A stretch of DNA of 64,000 nt, from assembly GCF_014287475.1 (NCBI RefSeq), contig NZ_JACOPF010000002.1, positions 124,001-188,000 on the forward strand, read 5' to 3'. The notes beneath the pieces were generated by a model, which was given only the letters and a program-made list of their open reading frames with translations, was not told the DNA's origin and did not search any database. Position 1 is the first letter of the stretch; each line of letters begins with the position of its first letter. This stretch comes from Mediterraneibacter hominis. Lineage in GTDB: Bacteria > Bacillota > Clostridia > Lachnospirales > Lachnospiraceae. The position numbers and the translations under genes are program-made. This document shows positions 23,616 through 32,190 of the stretch, piece by piece.

Positions 23616-25109
23616 ATGAAAGCGATTATGGTCATGTTTGATTCTTTAAACAGAGGAATGTTGCCGCCATATGGATACCAAGATATACAGGCACCAAATT
23701 TTGAGAGGCTGGCTCGCAGGACAGTGGTATTCGATAACTGCTATGCAGGAAGTATGCCCTGTATGCCAGCGCGAAGAGAACTTCATACAGGCAGGTATAA
23801 CTTTCTGCACAGGAGCTGGGGCCCTCTGGAACCATATGATGACTCTATGCCGCGGATACTAAAAGAGAATGGAATTTATACACATATTACTACAGACCAT
23901 TGGCATTATTGGGAAGAAGGCGGCTGTAATTATCTGAACCAGTATAATTCTTATGAATTTGTACGGGGACAGGAGGGAGATCCGTTCAAAGGACTGATAC
24001 AGTTTGAAGAACCTGCTCACCTGGATGGACGCAAGGATTTCTGCGGCAGACAGGAATTTATCAATCGACACTATATGCAGGAAGAAGAACAACAGTCTAT
24101 CACACAAAACTTCTCAAATGGTCTGCAATTTATCCGGGAAAACCATGAGGCAGATAACTGGTATTTACAGTTGGAAAATTATGATCCGCATGAGCCATTT
24201 TTTACGCCTGAAAAATATAAAGAGCCATATCGCGATGGGTATGAAGGAATTATGTTTGACTGGCCAGGTTACCACGAAGTGGTAGAAACGCCGGAGCAGG
24301 TCGCGCATTGTATCAATGAGTATAAAGCACTTGTCACTATGTGTGATACATATCTGGGGAAAGTTCTGGATATGATGGACGAATACGATATGTGGAAAGA
24401 TACCATGTTGATCGTCAATACTGATCATGGATTTATGCTGGGACAGCATAATTGGTGGGGAAAAATGATGATGCCATATTTTAATGAGCTGGTCAATATC
24501 CCGCTATTTATCTGGGATCCGCGGGCAAAAGAAGCAGGGGTACGGCGACAGGCATTGGTGCAGACGATAGATCTGGCACCTACGCTGCTAGAGTTTTTTG
24601 GACAGGATATACCGAAAGATATGCAGGGAAAGCCATTGGATAAAACTATAAAAACAGATAGGCCAATTCGCGAATATGCGCTGTTTGGACAGCATGGTGT
24701 ACATGTGAATATCACAGATGGAAGATATGTATATATCCGTTGTCCACTTCCTGAACGTGAGCAGGAATTATATAATTATATAATAGAGCCAACTAGTTAT
24801 CCTGGTGCAATTACGACGGAAGAAATAAAAACTGCCAAGCTTCACGAGGGATTTTCATTTACGAAAGGGTGCCCGCTGCTTAAAATTAAGGGAGGATATG
24901 GAATCCGCACGTTGAATTTCCCACCAAAAGTTTTAATGGAATTTGGAACATTGCTTTATGATCTGCAAGAAGATCCAGATCAGGAACATCCAATTCAAGA
25001 CGCACAGATAGAAGAAAGGATGATATGTGCTATGGTAAAACTTATGAAGGAAAATGATGCACCTGAAGAACAATATAAAAGATTGGGACTGGAGGCATAT
25101 GTAGTCTAG
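23616..25109 (+). CDS. Cytoplasmic type I sulfatase
   Basis: 497 residues of the alkaline phosphatase/sulfatase superfamily. The active-site signature C49-M-P-A-R53 followed by HTGR is of the Cys type, so C49 should become formylglycine through a radical-SAM maturase (anSME), which is not in the window. Metal ligands include D9 and NTDHGFMLGQH near residue 270. There is no signal peptide, so desulfation would occur inside the cell, after uptake of a sulfated sugar by the upstream transporter. A phosphonate monoester hydrolase-like activity is the main alternative. The start follows GTGGAGG. Confidence 0.87.
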   Translation: MKAIMVMFDSLNRGMLPPYGYQDIQAPNFERLARRTVVFDNCYAGSMPCMPARRELHTGRYNFLHRSWGPLEPYDDSMPRILKENGIYTHITTDHWHYWEEGGCNYLNQYNSYEFVRGQEGDPFKGLIQFEEPAHLDGRKDFCGRQEFINRHYMQEEEQQSITQNFSNGLQFIRENHEADNWYLQLENYDPHEPFFTPEKYKEPYRDGYEGIMFDWPGYHEVVETPEQVAHCINEYKALVTMCDTYLGKVLDMMDEYDMWKDTMLIVNTDHGFMLGQHNWWGKMMMPYFNELVNIPLFIWDPRAKEAGVRRQALVQTIDLAPTLLEFFGQDIPKDMQGKPLDKTIKTDRPIREYALFGQHGVHVNITDGRYVYIRCPLPEREQELYNYIIEPTSYPGAITTEEIKTAKLHEGFSFTKGCPLLKIKGGYGIRTLNFPPKVLMEFGTLLYDLQEDPDQEHPIQDAQIEERMICAMVKLMKENDAPEEQYKRLGLEAYVV

Positions 25110-25149
25110 GCTTGTAGAATAGAACATTTGGATAGATAGGCAGATTCAT

Positions 25150-25180
25150 AAAAAACGAACTCTTTGGAGTTCGTTTTTTT
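25150..25180 (+). terminator. Terminator of the sulfatase operon
   Basis: A 13-bp stem (AAAAAACGAACTC / GAGTTCGTTTTTT) with a TTTG loop and trailing T-run. Confidence 0.9.
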
Positions 25181-25248
25181 ATTTACAGAGAAACAGAAGA
25201 TTGTTTTTCAGCACAAAAAAGCAGGGAGACTATTCGGTACCGGTAACG

Positions 25249-25278
25249 TTGTGGAAAGCCCTCTTTCTCACTTATAAT
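25249..25278 (+). promoter_or_regulatory. Possible promoter of the liv operon
   Basis: TTGTGG (25249-25254), an 18-bp spacer and TATAAT (25273-25278), ~95 bp before livH. The -35 is weak. Confidence 0.4.
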
Positions 25279-25374
25279 AAAACTACATTTGGTAAATATG
25301 TACATAAAATACCGATTAAAATCCGAAAATCAGTGCAAATTACACTGAAACGGGCTGCGAGAAGGAGGGAATTT

Positions 25375-26244
25375 ATGGATACTTTTTTACAGGCAATCAC
25401 GAACGGCCTGATGGTTGGGGGCATATATGCCCTGATAGGAATGAGCCTGACAATCATTTTCGGAGTTATGAAAATCATCAACTTCTGTCAGGGAGAATTA
25501 TTGATGGTCGGAATGTATGTATCATTTGTTCTATACGACCAGTTCGGACTAGATCCATTCCTGGCCATTCCATTAGTGGCAATCATCATGTTTGCGATTG
25601 GAGCATTATTGCAATCGACAATTATCAACAGGGCAATGAAAAATACAGAGAGTGATGATACGAATGTCTTATTCCTGACAGTAGGGCTTGGAATTCTGTT
25701 TACAAATCTATGCCTAATGTTCTTTAAATCAGACTATCGTACGGCGGTCAGTGCGGTCTCACAGAAAAATGTGGAACTGGGCAATATCACGGTAAGTATG
25801 CCGAAATTAATCAGCTTCCTGATTTTGATAATTATGTCAGTTCTTCTGTTTTTATTTTTAAAACATACGACTCTCGGGAAACAGATACGTGCGACTTCTC
25901 AGAATAAAACGGGGGCACAGGTGTCTGGAATTAAGACAAAGATGGTATATGCGTCTACTTACGGGCTGGGGGCGGCACTTGCAGGTATCACAGGAGCCTG
26001 CCTGATGTCCTATTATTATGTGTTCCCGACAGTAGGAGCAGTATACGGAACACGTTCCTTTATTGTAGTAACGTTAGGAGGGCTTGGAAGCATACCCGGT
26101 GCATTTATCGGGGGCTTGGTATTGGGACTTTTAGAGACAATCGGTTCGGTTGTAGTCGGGGCATCATTTAAAGATACAGTCGTGTTCCTTGTGTTCATTC
26201 TGATTCTGGTTACAAAACAGTTAGTGAAGTCAAAAAGGGGGTAA
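25375..26244 (+). CDS. livH: Branched-chain-type ABC transporter permease LivH
   Basis: 289 residues from the ATG at 25375, which follows GGAGGGAATTT; the frame is open earlier but that extension lacks the family N-terminus. LivH hallmarks are GGIYALIGMSLTIIFGVMKIINFCQGEL at the start and TLGGLGSIPGAFIGGLVLGLLE near the end, with about eight membrane helices. It forms the channel with LivM. First of five transporter genes. Substrates of this family include branched-chain amino acids but also many carboxylic and aromatic acids, and the downstream CoA genes point to an acid here. Confidence 0.92.
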   Translation: MDTFLQAITNGLMVGGIYALIGMSLTIIFGVMKIINFCQGELLMVGMYVSFVLYDQFGLDPFLAIPLVAIIMFAIGALLQSTIINRAMKNTESDDTNVLFLTVGLGILFTNLCLMFFKSDYRTAVSAVSQKNVELGNITVSMPKLISFLILIIMSVLLFLFLKHTTLGKQIRATSQNKTGAQVSGIKTKMVYASTYGLGAALAGITGACLMSYYYVFPTVGAVYGTRSFIVVTLGGLGSIPGAFIGGLVLGLLETIGSVVVGASFKDTVVFLVFILILVTKQLVKSKRG

Positions 26245-26250
26245 AGGCAC

Positions 26251-27258
26251 ATGAAAAGAAAATTTGGTTCACGACAGATATTATTACTGCTGCTCATTGT
26301 GATTGTAGCGCTTCTCCCTCTTTATGTACAGTCGACCTATACGATTACAATCTGCATTATGACTTTTTATATGGCAAGCGCATCACTGGCATGGAGTGTA
26401 CTGGGTGGGCTGACCGGACAGATTTCCCTGGGGCATGCAGCGTTTATGGGGCTGGGAGCTTACATAAGTACGTTGCTTTTAGTGAATTTCAATGTTTCAC
26501 CCTGGATTAGTATTCTGATCGTATTTGTAGTTGTAGGCGCAATTACAGCATTGCTTTTATCTCCTTGCTTCGGACTGAGAGGGCCTTATTTTACTCTTGT
26601 TACTATCGCGTTTGGAGAGACATTCAGAAATCTGTTTACGAACTGGGAATATGCAGGGAAAGGAAAAGGAATTCTTCTCCCATACGGAGAGGACGACTTT
26701 GGGCTGATGCGGTTTTCAGACAAACAGTCTTACTTTTATCTTGGGCTTGGCATGGTTGTATTGATTTATATCATCGTAAAAATGATTGACAAGTCGAAGC
26801 TTGGCTACGGGTTAAAAACCGTGCGGGAAGATGAGGACACAGCGAATGCGATCGGAATCAATCCTTGGAAATATAAAGTAATTGCAACCTTTATCAGTTG
26901 TGGGCTGATGGCTGTATGTGGTGTGTTTTACGCAAATTATTACAGATTTATCGATCCGGAAATTATGATTCAGACACAGTCTGTAGAGTATCTGATGCCG
27001 GCAGTAATCGGAGGAATCGGCAGTGTGACAGGGCCACTTCTCGGGGCAGTTATTATTACGCCTCTTTCGCAGTTTTTAAATGCGACTTTAAGCAGCATTG
27101 CGGCAGGCTCCAACCTGGTAATTTATGCGGTGATACTGATTGTCGTAATTTTGTTCCAGCCGCGAGGAATTATGGGATGGTTTAACGGCAGTAAATTAAA
27201 AGCCAAAATTGACAAAGTGTTTGATTCCATTGATGGAAAATTATTTAGCAAGAAATAA
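26251..27258 (+). CDS. livM: Branched-chain-type ABC transporter permease LivM
   Basis: 335 residues. LivM features: GGLTGQISLGHAAFMGLGAYIS near residue 55, the EAA-like loop KTVREDEDTANAIGINPWKYKV, and PAVIGGIGSVTGPLLGAVIITPLSQ. About nine to ten membrane helices. Six bases separate it from livH. It partners LivH in the membrane. Confidence 0.92.
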   Translation: MKRKFGSRQILLLLLIVIVALLPLYVQSTYTITICIMTFYMASASLAWSVLGGLTGQISLGHAAFMGLGAYISTLLLVNFNVSPWISILIVFVVVGAITALLLSPCFGLRGPYFTLVTIAFGETFRNLFTNWEYAGKGKGILLPYGEDDFGLMRFSDKQSYFYLGLGMVVLIYIIVKMIDKSKLGYGLKTVREDEDTANAIGINPWKYKVIATFISCGLMAVCGVFYANYYRFIDPEIMIQTQSVEYLMPAVIGGIGSVTGPLLGAVIITPLSQFLNATLSSIAAGSNLVIYAVILIVVILFQPRGIMGWFNGSKLKAKIDKVFDSIDGKLFSKK

Positions 27259-27278
27259 ACTGCGGAGGAGGTACAGGA

Positions 27279-28019
27279 ATGGGAAATATATTAGAGATTA
27301 AAAATCTTTCTAAGAATTTCAAAGGACTTAAAGCAGTGAGCAATGTGAGCTTTTCCGTAGAAGAAGGAAAAATTACGGGATTGATTGGCTCTAACGGCGC
27401 AGGAAAGACAACGCTTTTCAATATGATAAGCGGAGTATTCCCGCCTACGGAAGGAAACGTAATTTATAAAGGAACAGATATTACAGGAATGAAACCATAC
27501 AAATATTCCGGGCTTGGAATCGCACGTACTTTCCAGATAATGAAACCATTGGCACATATGACGGTGTTAGACAATGTGGCATCTGGAGCACTGTATGGAA
27601 AGAAGAAAATTGGAAGCCTGAAGCATGCAAAAGAATATGCAGAAGAGATATTAGAGTTTACAGGATTGTACGAAAAGAAAGACTGGCTTCCGGGAAATAT
27701 GGGAACTGCGTATAAAAAGAGGTTGGAGGTTGCAAGAGCGCTTGCGACCAATCCAGATTTGTTACTGCTGGATGAGGTTATGGCAGGGCTGAATCCGACA
27801 GAGACAGATGAAGCAATTGAATTGTTTAGGAAGATTAACAGCAACGGGACCACGATCTTACTGATTGAACATGTTATGAGGGCGGTCGCAAATCTTTGTG
27901 AAAAAGTAGTTGTCATGCATCATGGGGAGATGATTACAGAAGGAACTCCACAGGAGGTTATGAATGATCCGTATGTAATCGAAATTTATCTTGGAAAGGA
28001 GGAGGAAAGTGATGGCTGA
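27279..28019 (+). CDS. livG: Branched-chain-type ABC transporter ATPase LivG
   Basis: 246 residues with a Walker A GSNGAGKTT (~37-45), Q-loop, Walker B LLLLDEVMAGLNP and switch His in LIEHVM. The ABC signature position reads GTAYKKRLEVARALATNP, where the usual LSxGQ is replaced by GTAYKKR, as is common in LivG. It starts after GGAGGAGG and overlaps livF by 8 bp. Confidence 0.93.
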   Translation: MGNILEIKNLSKNFKGLKAVSNVSFSVEEGKITGLIGSNGAGKTTLFNMISGVFPPTEGNVIYKGTDITGMKPYKYSGLGIARTFQIMKPLAHMTVLDNVASGALYGKKKIGSLKHAKEYAEEILEFTGLYEKKDWLPGNMGTAYKKRLEVARALATNPDLLLLDEVMAGLNPTETDEAIELFRKINSNGTTILLIEHVMRAVANLCEKVVVMHHGEMITEGTPQEVMNDPYVIEIYLGKEEESDG

Positions 28020-28731
28020 CAAATACTTTGAGGTAAATAACCTAAATGTAAAGTATGGAGACATACAAGTACTGTGGGATATTAATTTCTATGCCAAAAA
28101 AGGGGAAATCATTGCGATTGTAGGCAGTAACGGCGCCGGAAAAAGTACGACAGTAAAAACCTGTGCAGGGCTGGTAAGGGCGGAGAGTGGCTCTATTAAA
28201 ATGGAAGGCAGAGAAATCGCCAAAGGGACTTGCAGACAATTTATCGATCAAGGTGTAATACTGATCCCAGAGGGCAGGCAGCTTTTCGCAGGGATGACCG
28301 TATATGAAAATCTGGAAATGGGAGCGAGCAGCCCGGAGGCTAAAAAGAAGAAAAAAGACACAATGGAACAGATTTTCACATGGTTTCCGAAATTAAAGGA
28401 AAGAAAGAACCAGCTTGCCGGAACGCTAAGCGGCGGGGAGCAACAGATGGTCGCTTTTTCAAGAGGCATGATGGGACTTCCGCGGCTTCTGATGATGGAT
28501 GAGCCTTCGCTTGGACTTGCACCAAATATTGTAGACAATATCTTCAGTATTGCGAAGGGAATTGCCAAGGAGTCAGGGCTTACTATTATTTTGGTAGAGC
28601 AGGACGTCCGTAAAGCGCTGAAAATTGCAAACAGAGGGTATGTAGTTGAAAACGGACAGATTACACTGGAAGGAACGGCAGAGCAATTGATGAATGATCC
28701 GGAAGTAAAGAAAGCGTATCTTGGAGTATAG
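28012..28731 (+). CDS. livF: Branched-chain-type ABC transporter ATPase LivF
   Basis: 239 residues from the ATG at 28012, directly after AAAGGAGGAGG. Walker A VGSNGAGKST, signature LSGGEQQ and Walker B RLLMMDEPSLGLAP are all intact. It pairs with LivG. A longer reading from 27991 lies inside livG and has no ribosome site. Confidence 0.93.
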   Translation: MADKYFEVNNLNVKYGDIQVLWDINFYAKKGEIIAIVGSNGAGKSTTVKTCAGLVRAESGSIKMEGREIAKGTCRQFIDQGVILIPEGRQLFAGMTVYENLEMGASSPEAKKKKKDTMEQIFTWFPKLKERKNQLAGTLSGGEQQMVAFSRGMMGLPRLLMMDEPSLGLAPNIVDNIFSIAKGIAKESGLTIILVEQDVRKALKIANRGYVVENGQITLEGTAEQLMNDPEVKKAYLGV

Positions 28732-28824
28732 GCTTTGCCTGGAAAAAAGTAAGGTGATTGACTGGTTATGAGCAAGTTACATGCGGGTGGTAAGTATCCG
28801 TGTGACTAAGAAAGGAGAAAAGGG

Positions 28825-30093
28825 ATGAAAAAGAGAATATTAGCAGTAGTGTGCGCATGTGCATTAACAGTATCTATGCTTATGGGATGTGGAGGAAAAG
28901 AAGAATCCGGCGGTTCCGGAGGAGATGGTGGAGATACGATTAAAATCGGTACTTTGTATCCTCTGACAGGAGATGTGGCATCTATCGGACAGAATATTAT
29001 GCGAGGCGTAGAGTTTGCGGTGGATGAAATCAATGAAAAAGGCGGAATTGACGGAAAGCAGATTGAAATTGTACAGGGCGACTCTGCGGGCGATACAAAG
29101 ACAGGAATGGCGGAAGCAGAACGCTTGATTACACAGGAGAACGTAGTGGCGATTCTCGGCGCATACCAGAGTAGCGTAACAGAGGTTGTAGCACAGGTGA
29201 CAGAGCGCTATCAGGTTCCTCTTTTGACGGCGATCTCCACAGCGGATTCTCTGACAGAGAGCGGGTATCAGTATTTCTTCAGGCTGGCTCCGACAAATAG
29301 TATGTTCCTGCGTGACATGATTCAGTCTGTTGTAGATTTTTCAGGTCAGAATCCAGAAGTAAAGGCAGGCAGCATTGCGGTATGTGCAGACAACACATTA
29401 TTGGGACAGGAGACAGCAGAATGGGCAAAATATTTTGCAGAAGAACAAGGAATTGAATATTTGGGAGAGGTGCTCTATACGAAAGGGGCGGCAGATCTTT
29501 CTTCAGAAGTCGTGCAGTTAAAGGATTTGAACCCAGATGTACTGGTTGTAGATAATTATATATCTGATGGGATCCTGCTGACAAAAACAATGGCAGAGCA
29601 AGGCTATAAACCGGGCATTATGATCGGAAAGGCAACGGCGTATATCGATCCTTCTTATATACCGGCAGTAGGAAATGCGTGCAACGGAATCGTCACAGCG
29701 GCAGAGTTTAATCCGGGAACAAAAGGAAAAGAGATTTCAGACGCTTTTGAAAAAGAGTATGAAGTGGCAATGAACGGACACTCCGCAGAAGCGTACACAG
29801 CAGTATGGGTGTTAAAGACAGCGATAGAGGAAGCTGGAAAGGCAGATCGTGAAGCAATCAAAGATGCATTGACAAATGTAAAGATTGAAGGATCTTTCCC
29901 AGGCGGAGAAGAGATCATTCTTCCTTACGATACAATCGAATTCAGCAATATGGATATGAATGGACAGGAACACACAAATACAAATGGCGGGGCAACACTT
30001 ACCATTCTTCAAATTCAGAATGGAGAGTACAAGACCGTATGGCCGCTGGAAATAGCAGATGCAGAGCTTCAGTATCCTGCATCTTATGAATAA
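28825..30093 (+). CDS. Branched-chain-type ABC substrate-binding lipoprotein
   Basis: 422 residues with signal peptide and lipobox (SMLMGCG), then a periplasmic-binding fold of the LivJ family (IKIGTLYPLTGDVASIGQNIMRGVEFAVDEINEKGG). Lipid-anchored outside the membrane, it captures the ligand for LivHMGF. Residues 26-38 are a flexible Gly/Ser/Glu linker. It comes last among the transporter genes and directly precedes the CoA-metabolism genes. The ligand cannot be read from sequence. Confidence 0.92.
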   Translation: MKKRILAVVCACALTVSMLMGCGGKEESGGSGGDGGDTIKIGTLYPLTGDVASIGQNIMRGVEFAVDEINEKGGIDGKQIEIVQGDSAGDTKTGMAEAERLITQENVVAILGAYQSSVTEVVAQVTERYQVPLLTAISTADSLTESGYQYFFRLAPTNSMFLRDMIQSVVDFSGQNPEVKAGSIAVCADNTLLGQETAEWAKYFAEEQGIEYLGEVLYTKGAADLSSEVVQLKDLNPDVLVVDNYISDGILLTKTMAEQGYKPGIMIGKATAYIDPSYIPAVGNACNGIVTAAEFNPGTKGKEISDAFEKEYEVAMNGHSAEAYTAVWVLKTAIEEAGKADREAIKDALTNVKIEGSFPGGEEIILPYDTIEFSNMDMNGQEHTNTNGGATLTILQIQNGEYKTVWPLEIADAELQYPASYE

Positions 30094-30139
30094 ATAAAGG
30101 GCGAGAAGAATATGCAGTAAGTTTGGAGGCGAAAGCAGC

Positions 30140-30880
30140 ATGAAATTATTAGAAGGAAAAGTGGCAGTCGTAACAGGTTCTGCACGGGGAATTGGATTTG
30201 GCATTGCAAAAGTGCTTTCAGAGAAAGGCGCACGCATTGTCATTACAGATGTAATGGAAGAAGCTGCGAAGGAAGCAGCAGAAAAACTAAAAGAAGCAGG
30301 TGGAGACGCGATTTACGTTGTCAGTGATGTGTCCAAAAAAGAGGACGCGGATAAAATATTTGAGAAGACTACCGAGGCATATGGACAATTAGATATTTTA
30401 GTAAATAATGCAGGAATCAATCGGGATATGATGGCACACAAGATGACAGAAGAAGCGTGGGATGCCGTAATTGGCGTCAACTTGACAGGTGTATACCACT
30501 GTATTCGATCTGTGCTGCCTTATATGAGAGAACGTGAATATGGAAGAATTATCAATATTTCTTCTGCCGGATGGCAGGGAAATATCGGACAGGCAAACTA
30601 TTCAGCGGCAAAGGCAGGAGTGATCGGGTTGACAAAAACAATCGCCAAAGAAAATGCGAAGAAAGGAATCACCTGCAATGCAATCTGCCCCGGATTTATC
30701 GAGACGACAATGACAACCAGTATTCCAGAGAAAGCATGGAATATTATGGTATCTAAGATTCCGATGGGATATGTAGGAAAACCGGAAGATGTCGGCAAAG
30801 CAATCGCATTTCTGGCGTCGGACGAGGCGGCATATATTACCGCTGAGATTATGAACGTAGGCGGCGGTATGGTTCTGTAA
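30140..30880 (+). CDS. SDR-family 3-oxoacyl (ACP/CoA) reductase
   Basis: 246 residues, FabG-like. Cofactor motif TGSARGIGFG (12-21), NNAG (89-92), S141/S142 and Y154-x-x-x-K158 make a full catalytic set. FabG/PhaB enzymes interconvert 3-hydroxyacyl and 3-oxoacyl thioesters with NAD(P). Beside a thiolase, ligase and CoA-transferase, and outside any fatty-acid synthesis cluster, it probably oxidises a 3-hydroxyacyl-CoA in degradation. D37 after the second beta strand (VITDVME) suggests NAD rather than NADP. Confidence 0.85.
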   Translation: MKLLEGKVAVVTGSARGIGFGIAKVLSEKGARIVITDVMEEAAKEAAEKLKEAGGDAIYVVSDVSKKEDADKIFEKTTEAYGQLDILVNNAGINRDMMAHKMTEEAWDAVIGVNLTGVYHCIRSVLPYMREREYGRIINISSAGWQGNIGQANYSAAKAGVIGLTKTIAKENAKKGITCNAICPGFIETTMTTSIPEKAWNIMVSKIPMGYVGKPEDVGKAIAFLASDEAAYITAEIMNVGGGMVL

Positions 30881-30933
30881 GCAGAGAAAGAAAGAGTGGA
30901 TATAAGGAAAAACGACAGAAGGGAGAACAAAAA

Positions 30934-32118
30934 ATGCGTGAAGAGATCGTACTTGTATCAGGTGCCAGGACGGCGGTTGGAAGCTTTGGCGGCTCATTAA
31001 AACAGTTCGAGACAAGTGATTTAGGAGCTATGGCGGTGAAGGAGGCTGTTTTAAGGGCAGGCATGAAGCCAGAGGACATTGATGAAGTGGTAATGGGCTG
31101 TGTAGGGCAGTTCGCAGAGAATGCATTTATGGCAAGGCTGTGTTCATTAAAGGCGGGGATTCCCGTAGAAGCAGGTGCATTGACTGTAAACAGGCTGTGT
31201 TCATCAGGATTGCAGGCGATTGTGACGGCAGCGATGGAAATTGACAATGGATTTGCAGAAATTGTGGCAGCAGGCGGAGCAGAGAGTATGAGTAATCTTC
31301 CTTATTATGTGAGGAAAGCGAGATTCGGCTATCGTATGGGACATGGAGAATTGGAGGACGGGTTGATTACAGCGTTGTCCGATCCAATGACAAGAGATCA
31401 TATGGGAATTACGGCGGAGAATATCGCGGCAAAATTCAATATTACAAGGGAAGACCAGGATACATACGCCTATGGCAGCCAAATGAAAGCTGCGGCAGCA
31501 AAAAGAGAAGGCAGATTTAAAGAAGAAATTATCCCGGTGGAGGTAAAGGTAAGTAAAAAGGAGACGAAGATTTTCGCAGAAGACGAATTTATACGGGAGG
31601 ACAGTACACTTGAAAAGCTGGCAAAGCTGCGTCCGGCATTTAAAAAGGATGGTACGGTCACTGCGGGAAATGCATCTGGAATCAATGATTGCGGAGCTGC
31701 TGTTATCGTGATGAAGGCAGCGGAGGCAGCAAAAAGAGGAATCAAACCAATTGTAAGAATTGTGGATGCCGCAGTAGCAGGGGTAGATCCGGCATATATG
31801 GGACTTGGCCCTATTCCGGCTGTAAAAAAACTCTGGGAAAAAACGGGAATCGGAGATGAGCAGATTGGCTTGTATGAATTGAATGAAGCGTTTGCCGCAC
31901 AAGCTCTTGCCTGCATCAGAGAACTGAAGCTGAATCCGGATAAAGTAAATGTAAATGGAAGCGGAATCTCCATTGGACATCCGATTGGCGCGACCGGCTG
32001 TATGATTACAATTAAACTGATGAATGAAATGGTACGGCGCCATGAAAAATATGGAGTGGCAACACTTTGTATTGGCGGCGGACAGGGGCTGGCAGTATTG
32101 TTCGAACTGATGGAATAG
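30934..32118 (+). CDS. Acetyl-CoA acetyltransferase (thiolase)
   Basis: 394 residues. Nucleophile C89 in NRLCSSGLQA, GHPIGATG near residue 350 with the active His, and CIGGGQG with the second Cys near 378 show an intact thiolase II. It cleaves 3-oxoacyl-CoA to acetyl-CoA plus a shorter acyl-CoA, or runs the reverse. Its place after the SDR fits beta-cleavage of an imported acid. The NEAF motif (LNEAFAAQ) is also present. Confidence 0.92.
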   Translation: MREEIVLVSGARTAVGSFGGSLKQFETSDLGAMAVKEAVLRAGMKPEDIDEVVMGCVGQFAENAFMARLCSLKAGIPVEAGALTVNRLCSSGLQAIVTAAMEIDNGFAEIVAAGGAESMSNLPYYVRKARFGYRMGHGELEDGLITALSDPMTRDHMGITAENIAAKFNITREDQDTYAYGSQMKAAAAKREGRFKEEIIPVEVKVSKKETKIFAEDEFIREDSTLEKLAKLRPAFKKDGTVTAGNASGINDCGAAVIVMKAAEAAKRGIKPIVRIVDAAVAGVDPAYMGLGPIPAVKKLWEKTGIGDEQIGLYELNEAFAAQALACIRELKLNPDKVNVNGSGISIGHPIGATGCMITIKLMNEMVRRHEKYGVATLCIGGGQGLAVLFELME

Positions 32119-32190
32119 AAGACAGTGAAGTACAGGAGCAGTTTATAGATGGATATGAACTGCTCCTCTATATTCCAGGGGGAAAACAAA

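Noticed and set aside
25201..25374. N-terminal extension of LivH
   Set aside because: No ribosome site or family match; it covers the promoter region, and the ATG at 25375 has GGAGGG.
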